The notes under the pieces are model-generated. The model had not been told where the DNA came from. It made no database searches and saw nothing but the letters and a program-made list of their open reading frames with translations. A stretch of DNA of 64,000 nt from positions 4,047,001-4,111,000 of the forward strand of contig NZ_AP014637.1 in the NCBI RefSeq assembly GCF_000829415.1, given 5' to 3'. Position 1 is the stretch's first letter, and each line of letters opens with the position of its first letter. The DNA is from Pseudomonas sp. StFLB209. Its GTDB lineage: Bacteria > Pseudomonadota > Gammaproteobacteria > Pseudomonadales > Pseudomonadaceae. The translations under genes and the position numbers were made by a program. Below, one piece after another: positions 56,214 through 64,000 of this stretch.

Positions 56214-58702
56214 GTTTGCTCCGTGACCACAGGTGAATCGGAGGTGGCCGGCACGCGGCTCAGGCGCAGGGCATTGAGCACCACGGCCAGTGAACTGAGC
56301 GACATGCCGATGGCTGCCCACACCGGGGTGATCCAGCCCAGTGCGGCGAACGGCAGCATCAGGCCATTGTACAGCGCAGCCCACAGCAGGTTCTGGATGA
56401 TGACTCGTTTGCTGCGCCGCGCCAGACGCAGGGCATCAACCAGCGTCTGCAACCGGTTGGACAGCAGTACGGCATCGGCGCTGGTCTTGGCCAGGTCGGT
56501 GGCCGAACCCATGGCAATGCTGATATCGGCGGCGGCCAGCACCGGCACGTCGTTGACCCCGTCACCGAGCATCAGCACTTTGCGACCTTGCTGATGCAGG
56601 CTGTGCAGCACGGCGAGTTTGTCAGCCGGGCGCAGACCGCCCTGATATTGATCGATACCCAGCTCAGTGGCCACGCTGGCGACCATCGGTGAGCTGTCGC
56701 CCGACAACAGCAGGGTTTTCCAGCCCCGTGCCCGGCAGGCATTGAGCAACGCCGGGGCATCGCTGCGCAGGCGATCGTCGAGCACCAGCCAGGCCAGTGG
56801 CCCGTGTTGGTCGCCCAGCAGCAGCCATTGCCCGGCTTGATCAGGCATGGGCGGCACCGTATGGCCGCTCAGGGCGCAGACAAACGCGGCTTGGCCGATG
56901 CGCAGGGTGCGGCCGTCGACCTTGCCTTCCAGGCCCATTCCGGCATGGGCCTGGGTTTGCGTGGCGCGTTGCGTGGCAGGTCCGAAGGCGCGGGCGATGG
57001 GGTGTTCGGAGCGGCTTTCCAACGCAGCCGCCAGGGCCAGGCAGGTATCGGCATCCAGGGCTGCAAGCGGCAAGATACGGCGCAGTTGCAGGCGACCTTC
57101 GGTCAAGGTGCCGGTCTTGTCGAAAATCACGGTGTCGACTTGCTCCAGTGCTTCGAGCACGTGGCCACGGGTCACCAGCAAGCCCAGGCTGTGCAGGCTG
57201 CCGGTGGCGGCGGTCAACGCGGTGGGGGTGGCCAGCGACAGTGCGCAGGGGCAGGTGGCAACCAGCATGGCCAGGACAATCCAGAAGGCGCGGTCGGCGT
57301 CCAGTTGCCACCACAACGCGCCGATCAGCACCGCCGCCACCAGCGAGATGACCAGAAAAATCTGTGCGGCGCGGTCGGCCAAGCGTGCCAGTCGGGGTTT
57401 TTCTGTCTGAGCGCGTTCCAGCAAACGGACGATGGCCGACAGCCGGGTGTTCTGGCCCAGCGCCCGCACCTGGACGGTCAGCGGGCTGTCGACGTTCAGC
57501 GTGCCCGCAGTGACCGCATCGCCGGGGTTGCGCGGTTGCGGCAGGTACTCACCGGTCAGCAGCGACTCATCGATGCTCGAATGCCCCTCGATGATCGTGC
57601 CGTCAGCGGGCAGCACCGCGCCGGGCAGTACCAGCACCTGGTCGTCGAGCTGCAGTTCGCTGAGCAGAATGCGTTGCTGCTGGCCATCGGCAGTCAGGCG
57701 CAGGCATGACGCCGGCAGCAACCTGACCAGTTGCGTGGTGGCTGCGGCGGTGCGCTGCCGGGCGCGGCGCTCCAGATAGCGGCCAGAGAGCAGAAACAGC
57801 GCGAACATGCCTACGGCATCGAAGTACAGCTCGCCGCTGCCGGTAATGGCGGTCCAGATCCCTGCGCCGTAGGCCAGGCCGATGGCCAGCGACACCGATA
57901 CGTCCATGCTCAATTGCCGGTTGCGCAGGTCGCGCAGTGCACCGCTGAACAGTGGGGCACAGCTATAGAACACGATCGGTGTGGTGAGAAACATCGCCAC
58001 CCAGCGCAGGATGGTATGCATCCCGGCGCTGAGGTCGACATTGAACTCCGGCCAGGTCGCCATGGTTGCCATCATCGCCTGAAACCACAGCAGGCCTGCC
58101 ACACCGAGGCGGCGCAGGGCCTGGCGGTTCTCACGGGCCAACTGCTCACTGGCCTGGTCAGCTTGCCAGGGATGCGCGAGGTAGCCGATCAGGCGCAGCC
58201 GTTCGAGAATCTGGCTCAGCGGCAACTGCGCGGCGTCCCAGCTCAGGTGCAGGCGATGTGTCGTCAGATTCAGCCGTGCGTGGGCAACGCCGGGCAGGCT
58301 GTGCAACTGGCGCTCGATCAGCCAGCCGCAGGCCGCGCAACTGATGCCCTCGACCAGCAGGGTGGTGTCGCTGAGTGGGCCGTCCTGGCGGACGAAGCCT
58401 TGCTGGACCTCGGGCCGGTCGTAGAGCCGCAGCTCATCGGCCAGCAGGTCGGGTAGTTGTTGCGGGTTGCTGGCCGCCGCGCTGCGGTGCTGGTAGTAGT
58501 GTTCCAGGCCGCTGGCCACGATGGTCTCGGCCACGGCCAGGCAGCCAGGGCAGCAGAACTGCCGAGGTTCGCCGAGCACTACTGTCGTGAAAGGGCGGGC
58601 GCCGGGCACTGGCAGGTCGCAGTGGTAGCAGGGTGTGGTGCAGGCTTGCTGGTCAGCCAGGCCGCCGTCTGCCACTGCATCTGACGCAGCGGGGTGGCTC
58701 AA
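56192..58702 (-). CDS. ccoI: Copper-translocating P-type ATPase for cbb3 oxidase
   Basis: The 836-aa P1B-ATPase supplies copper for CcoN. It has an N-terminal cysteine cluster (C25, C28, and C50, C51, C54), a metal-binding domain with GISCAACG (C122, C125), about eight membrane helices, TGE at 383-385, CPC at 484-486, and the phosphorylation motif DKTGT at 528-532. The hinge motif GDGVNDVPVL is near the C-terminus. The extra N-terminal Cys domain distinguishes CcoI/FixI from CopA-type efflux ATPases. The stop region overlaps ccoS, and the start overlaps ccoH by 4 nt. Confidence 0.96.
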   Translation of the reverse strand: MSHPAASDAVADGGLADQQACTTPCYHCDLPVPGARPFTTVVLGEPRQFCCPGCLAVAETIVASGLEHYYQHRSAAASNPQQLPDLLADELRLYDRPEVQQGFVRQDGPLSDTTLLVEGISCAACGWLIERQLHSLPGVAHARLNLTTHRLHLSWDAAQLPLSQILERLRLIGYLAHPWQADQASEQLARENRQALRRLGVAGLLWFQAMMATMATWPEFNVDLSAGMHTILRWVAMFLTTPIVFYSCAPLFSGALRDLRNRQLSMDVSVSLAIGLAYGAGIWTAITGSGELYFDAVGMFALFLLSGRYLERRARQRTAAATTQLVRLLPASCLRLTADGQQQRILLSELQLDDQVLVLPGAVLPADGTIIEGHSSIDESLLTGEYLPQPRNPGDAVTAGTLNVDSPLTVQVRALGQNTRLSAIVRLLERAQTEKPRLARLADRAAQIFLVISLVAAVLIGALWWQLDADRAFWIVLAMLVATCPCALSLATPTALTAATGSLHSLGLLVTRGHVLEALEQVDTVIFDKTGTLTEGRLQLRRILPLAALDADTCLALAAALESRSEHPIARAFGPATQRATQTQAHAGMGLEGKVDGRTLRIGQAAFVCALSGHTVPPMPDQAGQWLLLGDQHGPLAWLVLDDRLRSDAPALLNACRARGWKTLLLSGDSSPMVASVATELGIDQYQGGLRPADKLAVLHSLHQQGRKVLMLGDGVNDVPVLAAADISIAMGSATDLAKTSADAVLLSNRLQTLVDALRLARRSKRVIIQNLLWAALYNGLMLPFAALGWITPVWAAIGMSLSSLAVVLNALRLSRVPATSDSPVVTEQTCLRSTS

Positions 58703-59226
58703 GGTGCCGCCTGCAAAGGCTCGTCACCCAGGCTCAAAGTGCGCCCCTGGGCGATGAATTCCTCTTCGAACAACCGCCATGTACGGTTCTGCTCGCGGCC
58801 CAGCAGTTCGACAAAGCGCCGTCCCTGGACCTTGTCATCGAGCTGCCCGACATAACGGCCGGGCTCGGCCGGGCTGCGATTAAGCACCACATGACGGTCT
58901 TTGTCCGGCTGGGTTGGCGACAACAGGTTCAGCTCCAGCGTGGCGGGCAGGTGCTCGCCGCTCAGGCGCAGGTCCACTTCGCCGGTCAGTTCGTCCAGTT
59001 GCAGAGTGGCGCGCAGCTTCAGGGCCACCGCCAGTTGTTCGCGCTCCAGCGAGCGGTTGATGCCCTTGCCGGCGTCGTAGTAATTGTCGCTGACCAGATT
59101 GACCGGGTTATTCACCGCGATCACCACCATGCTCAGGCTCAGGGTCACCGAACAAGCCAGCAGGCCGATGATGAACCAGGGCCAGCGATGCCGGTACCAA
59201 GGGGCGACGGGGGAGGTAAGGTGCAT
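58699..59226 (-). CDS. ccoH: cbb3 oxidase assembly protein CcoH (FixH)
   Basis: The 175-aa protein has one N-terminal membrane helix (WPWFIIGLLACSVTLSLSMV, about residues 15-36). A periplasmic FixH domain follows, with VNLVSDNYYDAGKGINRSLERE, the diagnostic YY(D/K)xGKxIN stretch. It binds early to CcoN/CcoP during cbb3 assembly. ATGA overlap with ccoI implies coupled translation. ccoG ends 15 nt upstream. Confidence 0.94.
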   Translation of the reverse strand: MHLTSPVAPWYRHRWPWFIIGLLACSVTLSLSMVVIAVNNPVNLVSDNYYDAGKGINRSLEREQLAVALKLRATLQLDELTGEVDLRLSGEHLPATLELNLLSPTQPDKDRHVVLNRSPAEPGRYVGQLDDKVQGRRFVELLGREQNRTWRLFEEEFIAQGRTLSLGDEPLQAAP

Positions 59227-59241
59227 GTCGAGTACTTCCTG

Positions 59242-60657
59242 TTAGCGAATCTGCGGGCCAATGAAACGGCTCTTGGCTTCGATACGGCTGCTGTTGTCGT
59301 CGATATCCTGAAGGGTGAACGTCACCTCGTTGGTGGACGACGGCATCTGCTCAGGAGCACTGGACAGCTCCACCGCCAGGCTCAGGCTTTCGCCGGCCGG
59401 CACCCGGATTTCCTGTTGGCCCTGCAGGCGCAGGTCAGGCAGGCCGCTGGCTTGCAGCAGATAGCTGTGCGGTTTCTGGTCCTTGTTGAGGATTTTCAGG
59501 CTGTAGACGTTCTCGATCCGGCCTTGCGCGTTTTCACGATACAGCATGCGATCCTTGCTGACATCGAAGCCCACCAGCGGACGCAACAGGAACGCGCTGA
59601 CCAGCGCGCCGATCATCACCAGCAAGACCACGGCATAACCGATCAACCGGGGGCGCAGGGTCTGGGTGACCTGGCCGGACAGGTTGTGCTCGGTGGTGTA
59701 GCTGATCAACCCGCGCGGGTAGTTCATCTTGTCCATCACGTTGTCACAGGCGTCGATACAGGCCGCGCAACCAATGCATTCGATTTGCAGGCCGTCGCGG
59801 ATATCGATACCGGTCGGGCACACCTGCACGCACAAGGTACAGTCGATGCAGTCACCCAGGCCCTCGGCCTTGTGATCGGCCTGCTTGCGCCGTGGGCCGC
59901 GTTGCTCGCCACGGCGCGGGTCATAGGAGACGATCAGGGTGTCCTTGTCGAACATCACGCTCTGAAAGCGCGAGTACGGGCACATGTGGATGCACACCTG
60001 CTCACGCAGCCAGCCGGCGTTGCCGTAGGTGGCCAGGGTGAAGAACGCTACCCAGAAATACGCCCAGCCGTCGGCCTGGCCGGTCAGCAATTCGATGCAC
60101 AGCTCACGGATCGGCGCGAAATAGCCGACAAAGGTCAGGCCGGTGGCAATGCCGATCAATAACCACAGGCTGTGCTTGGCGCCTTTGCGCAGCAGTTTGT
60201 TGGCACTCAGCGGCGCCTTGTCGAGCCTGATGCGCTGGTTGCGGTCGCCTTCGGTGACCTTCTCGCACCACATGAAAATCCAGGTCCACACGCTTTGCGG
60301 GCAGGTGTAGCCGCACCACACCCGGCCGGCATAGACGGTGATGAAAAACAGGCCAAAGGCCGCGACGATCAGGATACCCGACAGCAGGATGAAGTCCTGC
60401 GGCCAGAAGGTTGAACCAAAAATGTAGAACTTGCGCTCCGGCAGGTTCCACCACACCGCCTGGCGGCCGTTCCAGTCGAGCCACACGGTGCCGAAGTAGA
60501 TCAGAAACAGCAACGCACCACCGGCCATGCGCAGGTTGCGGAACAAACCCTTGAACGCCCGGGTATGGATCTTTTCGCGGGCGGCGTACAGCTCGACGCT
60601 GTTGCTGCCCTTGTCAGGTGGCGGGGTAATGTCTTGAAGCGGTATCCGATGACTCAT
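59242..60657 (-). CDS. ccoG: Cytochrome c oxidase accessory protein CcoG (RdxA/FixG)
   Basis: The 471-aa membrane ferredoxin-like protein has several membrane helices, the conserved VWCGYTCPQSVWTWIFMWCE and ICHMCPY-type segment (VCIHMCPYSRFQ). Two [4Fe-4S] clusters follow in CIDCTLCVQVCPTGIDIRDG and CIGCAACIDACD. The C-terminal part is a periplasmic Ig-like domain. It is thought to reduce Cu(II) during cbb3 biogenesis. The start at 60657 (MSHRIPLQDI) follows GGGACG. It is the first gene of ccoGHIS and has an ANR-like box upstream. Confidence 0.96.
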   Translation of the reverse strand: MSHRIPLQDITPPPDKGSNSVELYAAREKIHTRAFKGLFRNLRMAGGALLFLIYFGTVWLDWNGRQAVWWNLPERKFYIFGSTFWPQDFILLSGILIVAAFGLFFITVYAGRVWCGYTCPQSVWTWIFMWCEKVTEGDRNQRIRLDKAPLSANKLLRKGAKHSLWLLIGIATGLTFVGYFAPIRELCIELLTGQADGWAYFWVAFFTLATYGNAGWLREQVCIHMCPYSRFQSVMFDKDTLIVSYDPRRGEQRGPRRKQADHKAEGLGDCIDCTLCVQVCPTGIDIRDGLQIECIGCAACIDACDNVMDKMNYPRGLISYTTEHNLSGQVTQTLRPRLIGYAVVLLVMIGALVSAFLLRPLVGFDVSKDRMLYRENAQGRIENVYSLKILNKDQKPHSYLLQASGLPDLRLQGQQEIRVPAGESLSLAVELSSAPEQMPSSTNEVTFTLQDIDDNSSRIEAKSRFIGPQIR

Positions 60658-60797
60658 CGCAACGTCCCACGGCAGTACGAAAGTGCCCGGTTCAGGCCGG
60701 GTCGAGCAGTGCTTTCTTATGCCTCGATGATACGCCCGGACCTTGGCAAGGGCCTGCGACATTGGGTCGCTTTGCCCCCTTGTGGCGCTCTGTGCAG

Positions 60798-60811
60798 GTG
60801 ACCTGGATCAA
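60798..60811 (-). promoter_or_regulatory. Near-consensus ANR box upstream of ccoG
   Basis: On the minus strand TTGATCCAGGTCAC matches TTGAT-N4-ATCAA at 8 of 10 fixed positions, with the first half perfect. It lies about 141-154 nt before the ccoG start codon, so the transcript would have a leader of about 100 nt. Anr control is likely but weaker than at hemN. Confidence 0.5.
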
Positions 60812-60819
60812 TTGACACA

Positions 60820-60999
60820 CTAAATAGACGAATAGCCGGGCCAATCTTCATGCAACGGGCTGAACCATGGGTTGAGAACCGGCACGCGGCAATGCTGGAG
60901 ATCCTGAGTGTTACGGGTCACCACCGTCAACCCATGAACCCGTGCGGTGGCGGCGATCAGGGCATCGCATTGCATTGGGGGGCGAGCTTGCCAACGAAT
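60820..60999 (-). pseudogene. C-terminal remnant of a PIN-domain toxin (VapC/FitB-like)
   Basis: The frame ends with CDALIAATARVHGLTVVTRN, then TQDLQHCRVPVLNPWF, the C-terminal third of PIN-domain ribonucleases with the acidic Asp in CDALIAATA and in the TRNTQDL stretch. The N-terminal two-thirds, including the first catalytic Asp, are missing; the sequence upstream has no PIN resemblance and contains a REP pair. No antitoxin gene is adjacent. It is probably dead. A short peptide from the Met codon at 60975 is conceivable. Confidence 0.65.
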
Positions 61000-61035
61000 A
61001 CAGACATAGCGGATGCAGTGATCTCGCCGACCCCT

Positions 61036-61156
61036 TCGCCAGCAAGCTGGCTCCCACCGGATCAGAGTCGTGCCGGCTACTTGAGCCCGACGCGGGAACG
61101 GTGTACTCAGAAAGTGGGCATGACGCGGCTCCGGTGGGAGTCGGCTCAGCCGACGA
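61036..61156. repeat. REPIN: inverted pair of REP sequences
   Basis: TCGCCAGCAAGCTGGCTCCC (61036-61055, continuing ACC) and GGTGGGAGTCGGCTCAGCCG (61133-61152, continuing ACGA) are inverse-oriented Pseudomonas REP sequences about 75 nt apart. Each contains its own short palindrome. The pair has the structure of a REPIN and lies at the truncation point of the PIN remnant, 40 nt from the ccoP end. Confidence 0.75.
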
Positions 61157-61195
61157 ATGCTGCGAGCGCGCGGCGCCGAGGCGGTGGGTGATCTT

Positions 61196-62158
61196 CTACG
61201 GTTCAGGTTTCTGCGACAAGCTGTAAATATAAGCCGCCAACACATGCACCCGGTCATCACCCTGAGTCGCTTTCTGGGCCGGCATCTGTCCCTGGCGCCC
61301 ATTGCGGATGCTCTCCTGCAACTGGGCAAAACTGGTGCCGTAGATAAATGCCTCAGGGTGCTTCAGGGCCGGCGCTCCGAGCAGCGGCTGGCCGTTGAGC
61401 TCAGGGCCATGACAGGCGATGCAGGTCGTGGCGTAGAGCGTCTGGCCGGCCAACGGGTCGGCCTTGGCATCGGCCGGCAGCTCGCGGCCCAGGCCGGTGT
61501 ACACATACGCCGCGACGTCTCTCACCCCTTGCTCGCCGAGCACCGCGCCCCAGGCCGGCATCACCGCCTGGCGACCATTGAGAATGCTGGTCTTGATCGA
61601 TTGCGGATCGCCGCCCCAGCGCCAATGCTCGTCAGTCAGGTCGGGAAAACCGTAGGCGCCCTTGGCGTCAGAGCCATGACACACAGAGCAGTTGGAGGCG
61701 AACAGGCGCGCCCCCATTTGCAGTGCCTCGGGGTCTTTGGCGACGGCCTCGATCGGCATCGCGGCGAAGCGCGCAAAGGTTGGCGCATAACGCGCCTCGG
61801 CCCGCTGCATTTCCTTTTCCCACTCATGCACGCCGCTCCAGCCTTGCTGGCCGTCGGCGAAGCGCACTTTATTGTCGGCATCCAGCCATTGGTAGCCCGG
61901 CAACAGCCCGCGCCAGTTGCCCAGCCCCGGATACAGCAGCAGGTAGATCAGCGAGAACAGCAAGGTGGCGATGAACAGGTTGAACCACCAGCGCGGCAGC
62001 GGGTTGTCGTATTCCTCGATACCGTCAAAGCTGTGTTTGAGGGTTTCATCGGTCTGCTCCTGGCGCTCGCCCTTGCGGGTCGCCAGCAACAGCCAGGTCA
62101 GGCCCGCCAGGGTTGCGAGGGTCAGCAGGGTAACGTACAGGCTCCAGCCGCTGCTCAT
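61196..62158 (-). CDS. ccoP: cbb3-type cytochrome c oxidase subunit III (CcoP)
   Basis: The 320-aa dihaem cytochrome c has two N-terminal membrane helices (about 7-26 and 57-76) with the typical [13 protein letters not shown] between them. Two haem c sites follow: CSVCH at 157-161 and CIACH at 246-250. Axial Met candidates are in VMPAWG and GQMPAQ. It passes electrons to CcoO/CcoN at the periplasmic face. ATGA overlap with ccoQ shows coupled translation. By position next to ccoG it corresponds to the first cbb3 operon of P. aeruginosa. Confidence 0.97.
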   Translation of the reverse strand: MSSGWSLYVTLLTLATLAGLTWLLLATRKGERQEQTDETLKHSFDGIEEYDNPLPRWWFNLFIATLLFSLIYLLLYPGLGNWRGLLPGYQWLDADNKVRFADGQQGWSGVHEWEKEMQRAEARYAPTFARFAAMPIEAVAKDPEALQMGARLFASNCSVCHGSDAKGAYGFPDLTDEHWRWGGDPQSIKTSILNGRQAVMPAWGAVLGEQGVRDVAAYVYTGLGRELPADAKADPLAGQTLYATTCIACHGPELNGQPLLGAPALKHPEAFIYGTSFAQLQESIRNGRQGQMPAQKATQGDDRVHVLAAYIYSLSQKPEP

Positions 62159-62331
62159 GCGTCGGGCTTCCGGTGGTCAGGGTCAAGGCTGTCGGGTTCA
62201 TCGGCGAACGGCAGCAGGGTCGCTTCGTCGAAGTCCTGTTTGCGTTTGGGACTGAACACCCAGAGCGCCAGGCCGATGAACGCCAACAGCACCACCAGCG
62301 TACCCAGGCCACGAATCATTCCGCTGTCCAT
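62155..62331 (-). CDS. ccoQ: cbb3 oxidase small subunit CcoQ
   Basis: The 58-aa single-span protein reads [20 protein letters not shown], then [20 protein letters not shown], then PFADEP and a polar tail. The [21 protein letters not shown] motif identifies CcoQ/FixQ, which stabilises the oxidase. GAGG lies upstream across the end of ccoO. Its TGA overlaps the ccoP ATG. Confidence 0.95.
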   Translation of the reverse strand: MDSGMIRGLGTLVVLLAFIGLALWVFSPKRKQDFDEATLLPFADEPDSLDPDHRKPDA

Positions 62332-62335
62332 GCGC

Positions 62336-62944
62336 TCACCTCTTGCTCTTGATCTGCACGCCCAGACCTTGCAGGTAGGCCACCAGGGCGTCCAGTTCGG
62401 TCTTGCCGGTCACGGCGGCCTGGGCACCGGCGATATCGGCATCGGTATACGGCACGCCCAGGCTGCGCAGGGCTTGCATCTTCTTTGCGGTCTGGCTGGC
62501 GTTCACCGGTTTATGGGCGAGGAACGGATAGGCCGGCATCTTCGACTCGGGCACTACATCGCGCGGGTTGATCAGGTGAATGCGGTGCCACTCATCCGAA
62601 TAACGTGCGCCGATTCGCGCAAGATCCGGCCCGGTACGTTTGGAACCCCATAGAAACGGATGGTCCCACACGCTCTCACCGGCCACCGAGTAATGGCCGT
62701 AACGCTCGGTTTCAGCACGAAACGGGCGGATCATCTGCGAGTGACAGCCCACGCAACCGTTAGCGATATAGACGTCGCGGCCTTCGAGTTGCAGGGCGGT
62801 GTAGGGCTTCATGCCGTCCACCGGGGTGTTGACCGTGTCCTGGAAAAACAGCGGCACGATTTGGGTCAGACCGCCAATGCTGACCGCCAGCACCATCAAC
62901 AGGGTCAGCAGCCCGACGTTTTTCTCGACGACTTCGTGCTTCAT
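62336..62944 (-). CDS. ccoO: cbb3-type cytochrome c oxidase subunit II (CcoO)
   Basis: The 202-aa monohaem cytochrome c is membrane-anchored by one N-terminal helix ([20 protein letters not shown]). The haem c motif CVGCH is at residues 64-68 in [36 protein letters not shown] and MPAYPFL, with the probable axial Met, follow. It takes electrons from CcoP to CcoN. Its ATG overlaps the ccoN stop by ATGA. Confidence 0.97.
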   Translation of the reverse strand: MKHEVVEKNVGLLTLLMVLAVSIGGLTQIVPLFFQDTVNTPVDGMKPYTALQLEGRDVYIANGCVGCHSQMIRPFRAETERYGHYSVAGESVWDHPFLWGSKRTGPDLARIGARYSDEWHRIHLINPRDVVPESKMPAYPFLAHKPVNASQTAKKMQALRSLGVPYTDADIAGAQAAVTGKTELDALVAYLQGLGVQIKSKR

Positions 62945-64000
62945 GACTGAGCACCTGACGCGGGTGCCTTTGACACCTGAATGCGCGCGGCCTCGGCGGC
63001 GGCCTGCGGGTCGGCGCCGCGTACGGTGAGCCAGGTGTTCCAGGCCATCAGCAGCATGCCGCTGGCAAATAGCGCGCCGCCGATCATCCGCACCACATAG
63101 CCGGGATGGCTGGCGACCACCGACTCGACGAAGGAAAAGCTCAGGGTGCCGTCGGCATTCACTGCCCGCCACATCAGCCCCTGGGTAATGCCGTTGACCC
63201 ACATCGCGGCGATGTAGAGCACCGTGCCGATGGTTGCCAGCCAGAAATGCGCGTGGATCAGACTGACGCTGTGCATCGCCGTGCGGCCAAACAGCCGCGG
63301 GATCATGTGATAGGTCGCGCCGATGGTGATCATCGCCACCCAGCCCAGCGCGCCGGCGTGTACGTGGCCGATGGTCCAGTCGGTGTAGTGCGACAGGGCG
63401 TTGACGGTCTTGATCGCCATCATCGGCCCTTCGAAGGTCGACATACCGTAGAACGCCAGCGACAGCACCAGAAAGCGCAGGATCGGATCGCTGCGCAACT
63501 TATGCCAGGCGCCGGACAGGGTCATCATGCCGTTGATCATCCCGCCCCAGCTCGGCACCAGCAGGATCACCGACATGACCATGCCCAGCGACTGCGCCCA
63601 GTCTGGCAGGGCGGTGTAGTGCAAATGATGCGGGCCGGCCCAGATGTACAGGGTGATCAGCGCCCAGAAGTGCACGATCGACAACCGGTACGAGTACACC
63701 GGGCGTTCAGCCTGCTTGGGCACGAAGTAATACATCATGCCCAGAAAACCGGTGGTGAGGAAAAAGCCCACCGCGTTGTGCCCGTACCACCACTGGATCA
63801 TCGCATCGGTGGCCCCGGCATAGATCGAGTATGACTTGAACAGGCTGACCGGTACGGCCAGGTGATTGACCACGTGCAGCATCAGGGTCACCACAATGAA
63901 CGCACCGTAAAACCAGTTGGCGACATAAATATGCGGCGTGCGGCGGCGCATCAGGGTGCCGAAAAACACGGTGGCGTATACCGCCCAGACCACCGCCAGC
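62941..64000 (-). CDS. ccoN: cbb3-type cytochrome c oxidase subunit I (CcoN), 5' part outside the window
   Basis: The frame covers the C-terminal 352 or so residues of the catalytic subunit; about 120 N-terminal residues lie beyond the window end. Multiple membrane helices are present. HVVNHLAVP and [18 protein letters not shown] carry the CuB-ligand region typical of Cco[16 protein letters not shown] the next His pair, and [18 protein letters not shown] the haem-ligand helix. CcoN reduces O2 to water at low oxygen and pumps protons. It is the first gene of ccoNOQP. Confidence 0.96.
   Translation of the reverse strand, partial: LAVVWAVYATVFFGTLMRRRTPHIYVANWFYGAFIVVTLMLHVVNHLAVPVSLFKSYSIYAGATDAMIQWWYGHNAVGFFLTTGFLGMMYYFVPKQAERPVYSYRLSIVHFWALITLYIWAGPHHLHYTALPDWAQSLGMVMSVILLVPSWGGMINGMMTLSGAWHKLRSDPILRFLVLSLAFYGMSTFEGPMMAIKTVNALSHYTDWTIGHVHAGALGWVAMITIGATYHMIPRLFGRTAMHSVSLIHAHFWLATIGTVLYIAAMWVNGITQGLMWRAVNADGTLSFSFVESVVASHPGYVVRMIGGALFASGMLLMAWNTWLTVRGADPQAAAEAARIQVSKAPASGAQS

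Noticed and set aside
58633..60162. 509-codon open frame on the plus strand opposite ccoH/ccoG
   Set aside because: Lies over the conserved ccoH and ccoG genes and encodes an improbable His/Gln/Ala-rich sequence.
61157..62653. 498-codon open frame on the plus strand opposite ccoP/ccoQ/ccoO
   Set aside because: Covers three conserved cytochrome oxidase genes on the other strand; no domain in it.

Overview
The window is chromosomal DNA from a fluorescent Pseudomonas, most like the P. putida / P. fluorescens lineages. Three things point there: the gene order anr-hemN-ccoSIHG-ccoPQON, the blocks smc-zipA-ligA and dnaX-ybaB-recR, and REP elements of the GTAGGAGCGGCTTCAGCCGC and GGTGGGAGCCAGCTTGCTGG types. 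GC content is high, and both strands are used in short operons. No CRISPR array, insertion sequence or intact prophage was seen.

Region 1 (1-18.3 kb) is accessory-rich. After an FMN reductase come two tandem giant paralogues (1712 and 1718 aa). They resemble the Pseudomonas DUF6543 / dermonecrotic-toxin-like proteins. Each ends in HELSH, followed by T-x-D-x-x-Y and a C-terminal NADS motif, the layout of an Asp-zincin (M35-like) metalloprotease. Both genes have a stem-loop about 21-22 nt before the start codon. Next are a two-gene acyl-CoA catabolic operon (3-hydroxyisobutyryl-CoA hydrolase type and acyl-CoA dehydrogenase), an EmrB/EmrA-type efflux pair, a LysE exporter, and an orphan BRO-N (antirepressor-like) gene. 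A three-way-junction inverted repeat and a divergent 54-codon ORF sit upstream of the BRO-N gene.

Region 2 (18.3-37.3 kb) is metabolic and sensory. It holds a periplasmic binding protein, two lipoproteins, an ACR3-like transporter, an aldo/keto reductase, and a Cache-type chemoreceptor. A D-serine use operon dsdX-dsdA-dsdC follows, then a TonB-dependent receptor convergent with an SsuA/SsuD-like sulfonate pair that lacks an ABC permease and ATPase. The region ends with a second chemoreceptor whose sensor is an internal duplication, guanine deaminase, and a divergent GntR regulator.

Region 3 (37.3-53 kb) is housekeeping: smc, zipA, ligA, a zinc-ribbon metallopeptidase, 4.5S SRP RNA, a GNAT enzyme, a binding protein, dnaX, ybaB, a CurA-like oxidoreductase, recR and apt.

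Region 4 (53-64 kb) is a low-oxygen respiration block on the minus strand: anr, hemN (with a perfect ANR box), a DsbD_2-like membrane protein, ccoS, ccoI, ccoH, ccoG (with a near-consensus ANR box), and ccoP, ccoQ, ccoO and ccoN (cut by the window end). Anr senses oxygen loss, HemN makes haem without oxygen, CcoG/H/I/S load copper and assemble the oxidase, and CcoNOQP is the cbb3 terminal oxidase. A PIN-domain remnant and a REPIN lie between ccoG and ccoP, and a 140-bp imperfect palindrome lies between apt and anr.
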